Shown here: positions 1 through 12,950 of the stretch, in pieces
Layout of the letters: every line of letters starts with the position of its first letter
How positions within the stretch are numbered: the stretch's first letter is position 1
Assembly (NCBI GenBank): GCA_020137815.1
Contig: CM035354.1
Location: 3,755,342 to 3,819,341 of the forward strand
Direction: 5' to 3'
Length of the DNA: 64,000 nucleotides
DNA from: Hormiphora californensis
Lineage: Eukaryota > Ctenophora > Tentaculata > Cydippida > Pleurobrachiidae
Translations under genes and position numbers: made by a program
The notes under the pieces: model-generated
Told to the model about the DNA's origin: nothing
The model's input: only the letters and a program-made list of their open reading frames with translations
The model's database searches: none

Positions 1-14
1 TTATTCCTTAAAAC

Positions 15-16
<2 letters not shown>

Positions 17-72
<56 letters not shown>
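17..72. repeat. (GA)n microsatellite
   Basis: Uninterrupted GA dinucleotide run ending about 48 bp upstream of the K2P exon acceptor, so it lies in the preceding intron. Confidence 0.95.
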
Positions 73-73
<1 letters not shown>

Positions 74-119
74 GAGTTGGGTTTATTGAACAACAAGTAA
101 CAACCTCGTAATATCTCAG

Positions 120-891
120 GTATCAGATTGGGCAGCGGTTTGGGCAGTCAGAAAGATAAAATCACGGAGGAAAGCACGGGCCCGATTTAAACTCTCTATC
201 ACGGTACTCATCATAGTACTCCTCTGGGTGGGGAATGCTTTCTTTGCAAAGTATTCAGCACAGAGAGAATGGAGCTGGTAAGTGGCGAGAGGGGGTACTA
301 CAGCTTGTTGTCCCAAATCCAGTAAATCCACCCCACCACCCCCGATCTTACTGAACAACTGCTCCAACTATAGGTCCCACTAACCACATCCCTAACCACA
401 CTCCTAACCACATTCCTATATTGACCAGGTTGGAGTCGTGGTATACCATCTTCGTTGCCGTGACAACGATAGGATTCGGAGATAAAGGTCGTCATAGACT
501 ACCGACAATGGAGATGACGATCACACAGAGAAAAACTTCTTTCACTGAGCAAATCCAACAGCTCAGTTTCATGATCAGTATATTTGCGATCCTGGTCCTA
601 TTTTCCACGCTGTTCGAGCAGTGGAAGAGAAACAATGTCCAGCTAGTCAGCAAGAGAATCAGTACATTAGTGAACTCATATGCGAGTGTAGAGTCCAGAT
701 CAGGTCGGAGACTCGGCGGTAATTTTAATATGATCGGAGGTGAAATAACGGCATCTGGTACCGGGGCTATGGGTTTACTAGTTGCTGCTGGTGGGAGTCT
801 CAGACGGCAACATAACGGTGGTTTAGACGATATCAGGGAGACGCATTGTGAGCACTGTGGGAGGGATCACGAAGGACGATGTGTCGTGTGA
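120..891 (+). CDS. Two-pore domain (K2P) potassium channel, last two exons (5' part outside window)
   Basis: Exons 120-277 and 429-891 join across a 151-nt GTAAGT...CAG intron in matching phase. The first encodes a basic stretch followed by a hydrophobic helix (about residues 20-42) like K2P helix M3. The join gives EWSWLESWYTIFVAVTT then the selectivity filter TIGFGD, the classic second pore loop of K2P channels. A last membrane helix follows (FMISIFAILVLFSTLF), then a ~95-residue cytoplasmic tail containing an HCEHCGRDHEGRC cysteine/histidine cluster before the stop at 889-891. K2P channels carry background potassium current at the plasma membrane and are dimers with four pore loops; only pore loop 2 onward is here. 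Gene subfamily (TWIK, TASK, TREK) cannot be chosen from this tail. Confidence 0.85.
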
Positions 892-975
892 GATTAGTGG
901 TGTTGACTGTTGCCTCCTTGTAATACTAATTATTAGTTGGAATGAAATATAATACAGCGTTTTTATGAAGTACTA

Positions 976-2138
976 GGCCAGTCGTATGACGTTTATTTCT
1001 GGACATAAAAGTTGTAAATCTAATTCCACTTCTATTGCACTCTAATAGGTCCCTAGAAACACCACAAAAACAGCCCGGTCGGTACGTGGTGGAGAACTTG
1101 CCTTAATTGGGCCTAATTGGTTACAAGGTATTTTCAGCCTGAAGCCAAAACCATAAGTACCCTTAGAATAGGAGTAGAGAAAAAACCAAGGGCATTAAAG
1201 TGATCAGCGTCCTCGCATTAGTGGGGGTAGGTGCTGGAATTAAGTCTCTATCTAATCTGGTTAATTAGATAATTGGATAATTAGATGTGCACAAAGCCGT
1301 TGTATGGTTATATGGTAAAAACCGTCTTAGGAAACGAGTAGAGAAAAAACCGAGGGCACTAAAGTCATCAGCGTCCTCGAATTAGTGGGGGTAGACGCCA
1401 ATGAAAAGTCTCTATCTTATCTGGTTAATTAGATAATTGGATAATTAGATCTGCGCATAGCCGTTTTTGGCCATATGGCTATAGCCACTTAGAAATGGTT
1501 TAGAAACTTTTCACTGGTGCCATTTTGTAGGCAATGGCCAAGTTATGGGGGGTCGACGCCGGACTTTTAAGCTCTATCTCCAACCGTTTAGCCGTTATTT
1601 GACTTTAAAAGTGCTCAAAATGAGCAAAAAACGGTAAAAAGCCCGATTTTTAGCACATTTAAAGCCGAATAACGGCTAAACGGTTGGAGATAGAGCTTAA
1701 AAGTCCGACGTCGACCCCCCATAACATGGCCATTGCCTACAAAATGGCACCAGTGAAAAGTCTCTAAACCATTCCTAAGTGGCTGTAGCCATATAGCCAA
1801 AAAACGGTTATGCGCATAACTAATTATCCAATTATCTAATTAACCTGATGAGATAGAGACTTAATTCCAGCACCTACCCCCACTAATGCGAGGACGCTGA
1901 TCACTTTAATGCCCTTGGCTTTTTCTCTACTCCTATTCTAAGGGTACTTATGGTTTTGGCTTCAGGCTGAAAATACCCTGTAACCAATTAGGCCCAATTA
2001 AGGCAAGTTCTCCACCATGTACCGACCGGGCTGTTTTTGTGGTGTTTCTAGGGACCTATTAGAGTGTAATAGAAGTGGAATTATGTTTACAACTTTTCTG
2101 TCCATTTTTTATTTAAATCAGACGTCATACGACTGGCC
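976..2138. mobile_element. Large hairpin (foldback) element A, non-autonomous DNA transposon
   Basis: The two halves are reverse complements over almost their whole length: GGCCAGTCGTATGACGT at 976 is matched by ACGTCATACGACTGGCC ending at 2138, both flanked by TA, which suggests a TA target duplication as in Tc1/mariner or pogo-type elements. No transposase frame is present. Inside are modules containing AGCGTCCTCG(C/A)ATTAGTGGGG and GTCTCTATCT, twice on the left arm (about 1165-1285 and 1330-1452) but once on the right. The unpaired centre is near 1605-1660. The same modules occur in the element at 30670-32298. Confidence 0.85.
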
Positions 2139-4552
2139 TATACATTGGCAATAAATGTACTCATTGGTCCCATTTTGATCGTTAAGTCAACAGATCATTG
2201 GTCGCCGCGCGCAATTAATCAAACCAAAGTACATAGTTGTCAGTGTACTTTATACATCAGGGTGGTTCAAGAATTTGCGCGCGTGTGTACAATGTATAAC
2301 ATTCGCATTGTATTCCTTGCACAGACCGGAATGTGCAATTATTTGCATATCGTGTTGGGAAAAGTAAAACAACATTAATTTACAATCTGACAACTCATCA
2401 AAATAAAAAGGTTTACATATCCTTCAACGTGTGTTAAATAATAACTCAACATTCTCTCTAATATTGGGAAGGGGGCTGTGTTAGATCGTTAATTGTATAT
2501 TCTCTCTCACACACACACACAAACCGACAAACTCTCTTTTCCTCAAGAAACTGTGTGGTTTGTCGACGTGTGTACCATACACACGTGTAAATGCAGTGAG
2601 CTAAATGAAAATGGAAATATATATATTGTGAATGAGAATGTGTGTACAAAATGTATATAGGACTCGCACCGCATGATCAATATAATACTGAATAAATGAA
2701 CACTAAAATATCAGAAAAAGAGGTCTACTGTATTGGATGGGGAACGAAAAAAACAACAATGACAAAAGCATCTTTCTTTCTCTCGTTAAAGAATGGGATC
2801 AAGCTCCCTCGATTCTAACGATTTAACTTTCTTTCTCTCGATTACTCAGATCGGCATGGTCTCTAAACCACTAGTATTAATACACAACCTCAAGACGTGA
2901 CAAAATAGACATTAACAAATAAAATTCCTCCATAACTGTCCTTTAGTTTGTCCTATAATTAAAGTGCGATCCACATGTCTCTCTCTCTATCTCATGTCTA
3001 TCTTTATTTGCATAAAAACACACGTGTCCCCTATCTTTCATCCTTCCACCGCGCTGCACTCTTCCTCGGGTTGATTCTGTAACGCTTGTAACTGAGAGGA
3101 AGAATAAGATATTAGGGACTCTACTTTTAATTATCGGTAACAAAATATAGGAGCTTTATATGTGAGAAGTGTGTGCTTGGGGGGGGGGATGGGGGGTTGT
3201 AGTGGTGTGCTGGTGGGAGGTGTGCTTCATTAGATAGCCCTGGGAACTATAGTATGCTGTATGTATGGGTACTAGGATCTAGATGTCTAGGTCACCGTTA
3301 TGCCTGATATTATTCGCAGACCGGTTATTAATTTGGAGCAGCAGCTATCATGACTATTATGTATATAGTGACGTTATAATGAGGAAAAGGGGAGTTGAAT
3401 GAGAGTTGAATGAGTGCTGAGTTGTGCTAGAAGAAAGAGACTGAAAGGGAATACGTTGTGCAAGGAGGTCCAATAATGATATAATGCTTCCATACATAGC
3501 GGGAAGGGGGTTGGGGCGGTAGCTATGCTATGTGACATGAAAAGAGATGATGTGAACGGTAAATTGATAGCCAATTAAATAATAATTTTATAAGCGGCGG
3601 CTGATAGATTTCATGATGGTACAATTGCGTGACGTAAGGCAGTAAGCGGCGATGGATTAATGCAAGATAGAATATATTTGCATTTCTAGATGTGCATTGG
3701 TACGACGAAAAGTTCCGAAAAGAGCACCGAGCTGGATTTGGTAGCCAGTTTTTATGCAGAACGTAGAGTGCACTGGAGGAATGTGGAATTGTCTCGCGTC
3801 TCAAGCTTTAACACGTGCATTATAACACATGATATTTTGCACGGACTTATTAATTATCTGAGATTAATGTGTGTGTGTGTCAAAGCTCCGAAGACATAGT
3901 CCGATGGAAAACAGTTTTCCTACACATTTCACACAACTTCGCCTGTGGAAAAAGAGGTAGTTCTAGGTAGAGATGTGGAGCAGGAACCGACCGACACAAG
4001 TAAACAACCAATCAGAACTCGTTATTTAGGTCACGTGATTGGTTATCAGCCAATCAGGGACCAGTATTTCCAGATTCGGTCGGTTCCTGATGTGTGGTGT
4101 AGGTCATGCTAACAGCCACATCACATATCACATGCACACGCACTGAGAGAGAGGCAGCCGTGTCCCGAGAATGATGTGAAAAATGGCAGGAAAAGTAAAA
4201 AGTTTTCAGGCGCGGCAAAATTAAGAAGAGTAAAAAGAGCCAGGTGGGATGAAGATTGAAGATGAAGCGGGAAAGTAGGGGGTTAAAATTGGTGAAAAAA
4301 AGTTCCCATTTTTGTCAGCAGCTAGATTAGATATATTACTTGCTCATCACTACTACTAAAAATCACTACACAAACTACGATGGATTATGTGATATATTCG
4401 CATTTTATAAATTAAAATCCCTGGCACAATATGCTGGGGGGCAAACGGAATCTCACATTGTGTGTTGGGCCCATGTGGTCTGTTTCATCATCGGAATCCT
4501 ACAAAGGGAGGGGCATGCCATGGCATTAGTCACTCACACACACGCAAATATT

Positions 4553-4602
4553 GGCTGTCTGGCGGCGCTCAGATTGGGTACGGCACCGCCAGACAGCACA
4601 TT
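4553..4602. repeat. GC-rich inverted repeat related to copies at 36487 and 41867
   Basis: GCTGTCTGGCGGCGC and the facing GCACCGCCAGACAGC form a hairpin, followed by CATTGGGCACTTCGCACAC. A similar hairpin plus GATTGGGCACGTCGCACA lies at 36487-36590, and a shorter CTGTCTGGCGGCGCC hairpin at 41867-41908. Probably ends of one dispersed repeat family. Confidence 0.55.
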
Positions 4603-4803
4603 GGGCACTTCGCACACCTCTGCACAACCCCACAGAGGGGCGCGAGGTGCCTGATAACTCACACACAGACATTGAAAGATATGGGAGCTATAATAACTTG
4701 TTGAGTAAAGGGTCAGTGGTCACTCTTACTCAACAAATAATAACTGCACTATGTAGCAGACTGCAGATTTATTGGAAGATTTATTGGGAGAAGGGAATTT
4801 GTT

Positions 4804-7800
4804 TTAAATCATGTGTGTAAATGGTATATAAATCACGCTCCAATCACAACGAGCTTTTTGATCTAAATGTGCTGAATGTTTCACACATACCCGAGTTGTT
4901 ACGGACGAGTGGGTTAGGGTGACATTAGCACTACTAATGTCTGCAAATGATGTTCTCCGTTCAACTTGGTTCAACCAGTTCCGCCGATTTGCCAGACACC
5001 CATCCAGTAGGGGTCGGAATAACGGGTTAGCTTTTTCAAGTGACTGCAGGGGGAGAGGATAACGGGTTAGCTTTTTCAAATGACTGAAGGGAGAGAGGAT
5101 AACGAGTTAGCAAGGGATCGCACCGAAAGATAACTTTCTAATAGTGATGACGTCATATTATATGACATCATCATTATAAGAAAGTCATCATTATGACAGC
5201 CATAATGATGACGGAGAGCTGTTCCATATCACTAATTAAATTACCTCATAAAGTTCCATACAAATATTGTCGATAAAGTCCACTTGCATTTTGGGTAACT
5301 CGTCCCGTTTACTCCGATCCATCATGTACATGGGCGCCTTTCCGTACTTATCCCTCTGTAAATATGTGTTAATTAATCAATAATCAATTAATTAAGTCAT
5401 CTATCTACCTACCTACGTCAGTCACGTGAGTAAAGACTGAGAGACCAAAGTCAAAAGAGCCGTGTGATAGGGATAGTCGCAAATAATAGTCGCAAATAAT
5501 TGGCGATATATCAAATATGGTTTTAATTGATTTTAGTTAATTAATTAATAATTGACTATTTCTGTATCCATACCTCGATATCGCCCTGATTGAAAAACTC
5601 GCTGGCAATCTTTTCTGCCACCATTCGTTGAACCTCCCAAGGTTTAGTTATAGCGGATAGATCACACCCTGTTATCATCATAGATCTCAGTAGGGCCTTG
5701 TTATCGGGCTCTGTCCAATCTGTTTCCCCCGTCTCACACAACTTTTTGAAGTTAGCTTTTTGCCTGGTCAGAGAGAGAGAGGAGGGGGGTTAATTGAGAA
5801 AAAATGAAGGTAATATCCTTCTTCATTGTCTTAGTTAGTAGGTCGAGAGTATCTGAGCGGGATCTGAGCAAACCATTCGAATTAGCGGAGCTGTGTCCAA
5901 GGAGAGCGAGTGTACCCTAGTAGTAATCGTATTGTCCTTGATACACAACCACACGCGGCGTAATGGTACATGTCGTAATACATACAATATACTACACACA
6001 TTGCTCCTTCATAAAACCAACTAATGCTCCTTCACAAAAGTACATACCTGAAGTACATGGCAAGATCGGTAGCTAGGATGACCTGTTTTATCATCTCCAT
6101 TAGTTGTTTATATTCTGCCTCCCTCATACTTTTAAAGATATTGTTCCCATCGACATTGGAGATGGTTTGGAAGTGGTTAAAGTGGTGGTACTCCATGAAT
6201 GATGTACTATACAGGTTCGCCAGAGGGCTATTTGATCTGGGGGCAGATAAATTGAGTTTAAGGAGCTGCATTCCCTTTTTAATAGCGCATCATTATAAAA
6301 GTGTAGGATGATATGTTTCACGTCATATTACTCACAGTGCCTGGAATTGGTTGGTAGTTCCCCGGTGATCAATGTCGTGACAGAGAGACCCAACAAGAAG
6401 AGCTAGAGTTTCCAGATCCGTAAATTGATTAGCCATCTGCCCCGACTAAAATGGGGAAAGGTGTTAGCAACTGAGTTAGTTTAAATTAATTTGTTAATTC
6501 AAATTGATTAAATTCGACTGAGTTGGAACTTACTGTCAGCATAGCGAACATCATTTGTGCAACGTTGAACCCATGCCGCCAGTTATGATACATGACGTCC
6601 CTATAGTTTTTCCGTACTGTTATTGACCATCGTATTAACGCTTGGTGGTCAATTCTGGCAAGGGCATGGTGGTGTTATGCATTGATTCCCAGGTTGGCTA
6701 GTTCGTAGTTCGTACTGTTACTAAAGGAAAATTAAACATCCAGTTCATATCACTGCATTTACCTGAATTTATTAACTAAATCAAGATCCATAAACATCCG
6801 AACAGTAGCTAAAACAGTCTGATCCCGATCGAGGGTGTGGTCGCCAAAGTCATAACTCAGGATATTTAACTCCCCTGCAGAGGGTATCTCCTTTCGTTCG
6901 ATGATCGATACCTCATCTTTACTAGCACTGGCGTGATATGATAGAATCTGATGGGGGGGACGATTATTAGTGCCAGCTGACAGGTGATCAAGAAGACTGC
7001 TTCCACGCGTTGAGTTTTCAATTCCAGGACTTTGAGAGAGAAACCGCGCGTGTGCGCGCCAAGAACCCTCGTTTAGAGTTGTGTGGCGGCGCGCGCTACG
7101 TTAAGTCAGCTCTTGTACATGAATTTACTGGAGGAGCTGACCAATAGCTGGAGGACTTGGTCTTCCTGGAGGATGTTCTCCAAGGAGCAGTATAGTAAGT
7201 AGGTAATGTATGAATGTAGAACCTACTCCTATAACTGTTCATACTATTGTTTAGACAGTATGGTCAGCCAATGCCATACAAGTTACACGTGTATTGTTCT
7301 AGAAGTCTCAGTTTATAACAACAAGTTACAACAAGTTCCTACCTCAAGTAACGACTTTCTGGGCGCTGTTCGCTTTCAATAGTCGCTCGAAATTCACCAC
7401 GTTGTAGATACCCAAACCGCAGAACAGCGTGAACGCCTAGAAAATACAGTTAGACGAGTAGGGTAACTATGGGGATATTGAAAATACAGGATTGATTAGA
7501 ATAATAACCACATACTCTCACAATTGTACTAACCTCAAATAATGATTCATCATTTCGATCGAACCGCTCCTCTCCCTTCTTGTTGAGGATCTCTACCACA
7601 CCTAAGCAGGCGTTTAGAATGTCAGAACACGTCATTAGTCCCAACACAGAGATATTAGGAGTGACAGATATTGGATATCATCAAATTGTGCCTGACAAAC
7701 AAACAAATCTATATACCACGCCCACATCATCTACCTACCTAACACTTGTCTTGTATCAGTGAGTATAGGCATGGCCAGGATACTCCTTATCTCTCGATCT

Positions 7801-9605
7801 GCCCCGATCTTGTCCTCCGATATCGTTCCCCCGAGTCCCTCAATATTCTCACCCGGTATCGCATTTACCGTCTTCAGGGTCTGGGCAATGTAATTTGCAA
7901 GGGAATCCTGGGGCGTCTGAATCTTTTGGAATTCATATTCGTCACCGGTTTCGGGATTTTTAACGTCCGTTCCCGTATACACCTCGAAACAACTTTCAAA
8001 GCTGTCCGGGACTTTTTGGTATAAACTACACTGCAGGAGAGAGAGGTGGGTTAGGTAGGATATCTCATGGGATGCAAGGTAAAGAGTGAGAATATAGTGT
8101 TGTTGACTATAAGACATTGAGTAGAAGTGTGTAACACCCCCTTCAACACGCACGTACACACTCTCCCTCTCTTACTTACACTCTCAGTCTCCTGGAGCAT
8201 TCCCTCTCTTACTTACACTCTCAGTCTCCTGGAGCATTCCCTCTCTTACTTACACTCTCAGTCTCCTGGAGCATTCCCTTGCCCTCCCTTACTTACACTC
8301 TCAGTCTCCTGGAGCATTCCCTCTCTTACTTACACTCTCAGTCTCCTGGAGCATTCCCTCTCTTACTTACACTCTCAGTCTCCTGGAGCATTCCCTCTCT
8401 TACTTACACTCTCAGTCTCCTGGAGCATTCCCTCTCTTACTTACACTCTCAGTCTCCTGGAGCATTCCCTCTCTTACTTACACTCTCAGTCTCCTGGAGC
8501 ATTCCCTCCCTCCCTTACTTACACTCTCAGTCTCCTGGAGCATTCCCTTGCCCTCTTTGTTCTCCATGAGGAGGATTCTACACCCGGTACACCCGAACAT
8601 CTCACACCCCTTCTTCAGGACCCTCCTCAGGAGAGTGTTCATGTCCCGCTGTTCCTCGAAAATGTAGTGCGCTAATAACACCAGGGACTGAAAAGAGAGG
8701 ATTATTGAGGTAGGGCGTGCATTCTAGAAATTGGTGTGTTTAGGAATTTAACAATGGAAAGTTGAGAGAGAGAGAGATGGCGCTAGAGAATGAAAGAGAT
8801 ATGCTGTATGTGGTATGATGTGACATCTCAATAAAGTGTGTGTAACGTGTATACATTGTTTGCTTACTCCAATACAATTGGCTGAAGATCAGAATTCGAT
8901 AGGAAGATATTAAGATGAAAGCATTGTGTACAACATGTGGGATTATGTTTTATAGCTCGAGTCGTGACTCAAGGGGGAGGTGGTGCAATAAGAGTGCATT
9001 CTGTATATACCGAGTTTATACATCATTGATGACCATGTGCTAATGTGTTTTTAGAGAGGGAGGGAAAGAGGGAGTGAGAGAAATAAAGAAAGAAAGAGAG
9101 AGAGAAAGAGAGAAATAAACGGGGGGCAAGGAAGTGTAAAAGTGATGTATAGTCCATATTACTACATGCAAGCTAGTATAGTGAGGACAATAGAACACTA
9201 GTGATGCATGACGCCATGAGAGACACACGTGCACAGCACCACTTACATCACTTCGCTTGTACATAATAACACTCGACTGGAAGAGAAGAGCGTTAGCAAT
9301 TCCAATTCCACAAAATGTCAGATATCGTTCAAATATTTTTTCATCGTTTTTCGTAAATGGCCCTTCCTCATCCTTTTTGTTTATCACTTGCGCTACTCCT
9401 ACAGTCTGGGGAGGGAGAAGGTATTGTTAGGGTTTCACTCTCAGGGGTCAGGGGGCAAGGCTCGGGACAAAGTTCCCTGCTTGTGGGAGAAACCAATCAA
9501 TATTAAGTGGTACCATGGGGAACATAAACACGACTTAAGCGGTAGTTAGATATAGGAAGCATAGAGAGAAGTTGATCGATTGATTGGAAGACGATGAAGA
9601 GAGGA

Positions 9606-9644
<39 letters not shown>

Positions 9645-10880
9645 GAGAGAGGAGAGAGAGAGAGGAGAGAGAGATCTATAGAGCATATAGAGAGATCGAT
9701 ATCGCTCTCTCTATCTATCTATCTCTATCTCTCTCTCCCTCTCTCTCTATCCTCTCTCTCTCCTTCTCTATCTCTCCGAGTCCTCCTCTCTAGATTACAG
9801 AGATCGTCTAGCTCTCTTCTGACTTCCTCTCTCTTACTGTCAGCTCTCCTTTTTCTCTTCCCACTTTTATCATGTCACCGTTCACTCATGCTCCTCTCCA
9901 GACTTTAGCTTGGGACCATCTTCCTTGATTGTTTTATACTTCATGATTGGATTCATGCCAACCACTGCTTTCTTTCTCTCTCTCCTCTGCTCTCTCTCTC
10001 GCTTCTCTCCATCTCTCTTCTCCGTGTCTCCTCTCTCTCTCGCTCTCTCCCTCCTTTCGCGGCGTCGTCTCGTCTCCTCTTCTCTCCTCCCATATATTTC
10101 TCTGACGTCACCCAGATTCCCTATATCAAGCCAAATCACAAGCTAGAGAGGCCAGGGAAGATGCAATGTCAAAGGGAGAGAGGAGAGAGGGGACCAAAGA
10201 TAGAGAGAGGGGGAGTGGATGCTGAAAAGCATGGATTACATAGATCTAACGATCCCTCTCCTCTATTCTCCCCAAAACACCAACGTGTTCACATTCTCAC
10301 ATACTAATTCTCCCAACAATTGATTTTATCCCTATTTTTAGGCTCTGTAAGAAGAGACGATAATGATATTGTGAAAGAACACCAGTTTCTCAGGGATTTG
10401 ATTTTGCGGGCCGGAGTCAGTCAGCTGCTCAATAGGCCGTAAATGAAAATTAGGAACACAAATTTGTAAGATATCCGTTGAATTACAGACAGGGCCGCTG
10501 TCTGTCTTTTTCAGGCCGATTATTATGAGGGCCACACACAAGATAAGAAGAAGGAGGTTCCAGACAAACAAATACATCTGATTTAAGTTTTGGGATGTTC
10601 AGCAATGTATAGAATTCACTCACCTCTCCTTTGCTGTTCTTCACAGGCATACAAAGAATACTTTTCGTCCTAAATCCCGTCTGCATATCAATTGCCTTAT
10701 TAAACCTGTCATCCTGCAAGAAGGAGGGGGTTAGCAGATCTGTGTGTTTCAGTGTAGTGTGACTGCATCATGAGGTAGGAACCGCAAGAACCAACCCGGT
10801 CGGCAACCATGATTCGTCATCCTGCTATTCTAGAGTCGTCTCTTCATTTCGGTACTCGCATCCACTCTCTTGTCACTCTG

Positions 10881-10949
<69 letters not shown>

Positions 10950-12498
10950 AAACCAAACAACTCTCTCTGTCACTCACCTGGTAGGCGTCTGGGATGTTAA
11001 CCGTTTCCCCTGACTCCGCCACATACCCCACAATACCCTTTCCATATGGTATCCTGATAGGTTTGTGTTCATACATATCCGCCAGTTGGCTACTTTCCGT
11101 TACATCAAACAGCTTACTAACTAAAAACCTGCAGAAGAGATAGGAGAGATAGGGGAGTTAGGAGAGAAAGAGGCTGTGTGAGGACCAGAACAAATATCAC
11201 AAAAATGAGGAGGAGGCTGTGAAGAGATCAGGGAAGAGGTTGAAGTTCAAAAAGTGAGATAAGGGCAAATTTGATGGCATAATTTTAAACAGAAGGTCTC
11301 CCTCTCCCTTTAGTTGTTGCATATGTGGGCCGGAATGACTGATAATTAGCGCCCAAATCCCTCGGGGAATATGGTGGTCCGTGTGAGAGGAAAGAGGAGC
11401 TACAAGTATCTTCCCCGCCCTAGTGTTTAGCCAGGGTCCTAGAGGAGTAGCAAGAACAGGGGTCTGTAATGGGGGTAGCTTGTAGGACCGGGAGTAGAAA
11501 AGACAAGAGGGGAGGGGTCGTTATTGGTCAATTTTGTAGAGAAGTTGGGTTATGGAGAAGTTGGGAGAGAAGGAGAGAAAATGGGAGATATGAAGAGAGA
11601 AGGGCAGAAACTTACTTTTGGTCACCACTTCCGATCATTAAAAAGAGGGAACACCGGTCGCCATTTGTCAGAATCCCCACATTTAACAAAATCTTAAAGC
11701 ACAACGACACGAGATCCAAGTCCTGGGCGATATCCCGGACGAGTTCCATCATCAGTTCCGGTTCGTTTAACTTCCTCCATTCCTCCCGGGAGCGCCGCCT
11801 GGCTGACGGCTCTTCTGTAGAGAGAGAGAGGGGAGGGGATCAGATTTGAGCACAGGTGGCCACACATACATACACTGAAACAGCTGTATTTCTCATGGCT
11901 GTAGTAGTAGTTACACTATTGTAAAGTAGGATCATCTTTACTGCAGACTTATTTTCTATCTCCCACCACCACCACCTTTATAAGGGTGGGAGATAGAAAA
12001 TGATCTATAGCAGTCTATCTCAACAATATTCTGGAGATCTCTATATGAGATATTATGTTCTGGAATATTCTAGAAATTTCAGAGTCTACTAGCACTCCGT
12101 CTATCAGGAAGGTATATTTCATTTCTTACCTCCTGGTTCGCCTGGCAGCTGAAGGTTGGTAGGGAGGAGCGATCGAATGTTGATTAGGTCATCCGAGAAT
12201 GATCTGCAGGAATGGGAGGGAAATATAGGATATCAATCAGACAGGAGTGATACGGTGCCAATGTCAGGTTAGGGTTATAGATCACTTTCTGACACACATA
12301 TATCTCTTGGAGAGAAAGATGTGTCAGAATAGCGCCTGACATGTTTTTTAAAAGAGCACTTAGAACACATGTACAACAACATGGTGTCAACATATCATGG
12401 GGGGAACTGGGAAATAAAGTAGCGGGGTGCAACCCTCGAGAGAGCAGCACATATCAAGACATGCAGAGCTCCTTTGGGTGCTATCATACTCTATCTAT

Positions 12499-12579
<81 letters not shown>

Positions 12580-12888
12580 TCTCAATATCACATGTGATAT
12601 ATAAATCAGACCTGAGACTAGCGACATAGTTGTGGTAGTGAAAGGGGTGAGCCATGTATATCGAGCACCAAATAAAATGGAAAAGAGATCAGGTGTTACA
12701 AAAGTGGTCACCTTTCCAGCCAACTAATTTCTGTTAGTTTTTTGGCATAATTAAGTACATGAACTACACGACGTGAACAAGGTCACTATTACTAATACGC
12801 AGCGGTATAATACTGCACATGTAACTAAGCTGTATTATAGTAGTGTGACACCATATACGATTAACCCTCTTGTGATTCGAGAGAGAGG

Positions 12889-12950
<62 letters not shown>

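Larger units (their letters stand above)
892..4803. other. Intergenic region between convergent K2P and PDE genes
   Basis: No exon with splice sites and recognisable coding content was found here on either strand. It holds the 976-2138 hairpin element, an inverted repeat around 3980-4095 with CCAAT-like AACCAATCAG and CCAATCAG motifs between arms reading CAGGAACCGACCGA and TCGGTCGGTTCCTG, and a GC-rich hairpin at about 4553-4602. The two flanking genes point toward each other, so this is shared 3' flank. Confidence 0.6.

Noticed and set aside
8127-8675. 182-codon repetitive open frame (+)
   Set aside because: It is the antisense translation of the 37-bp tandem array and the adjoining PDE exon.
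10338-10577. 79-codon frame with a hydrophobic start (-)
   Set aside because: Lies in a PDE intron, has no homology or splice signals, and is not needed by phase.
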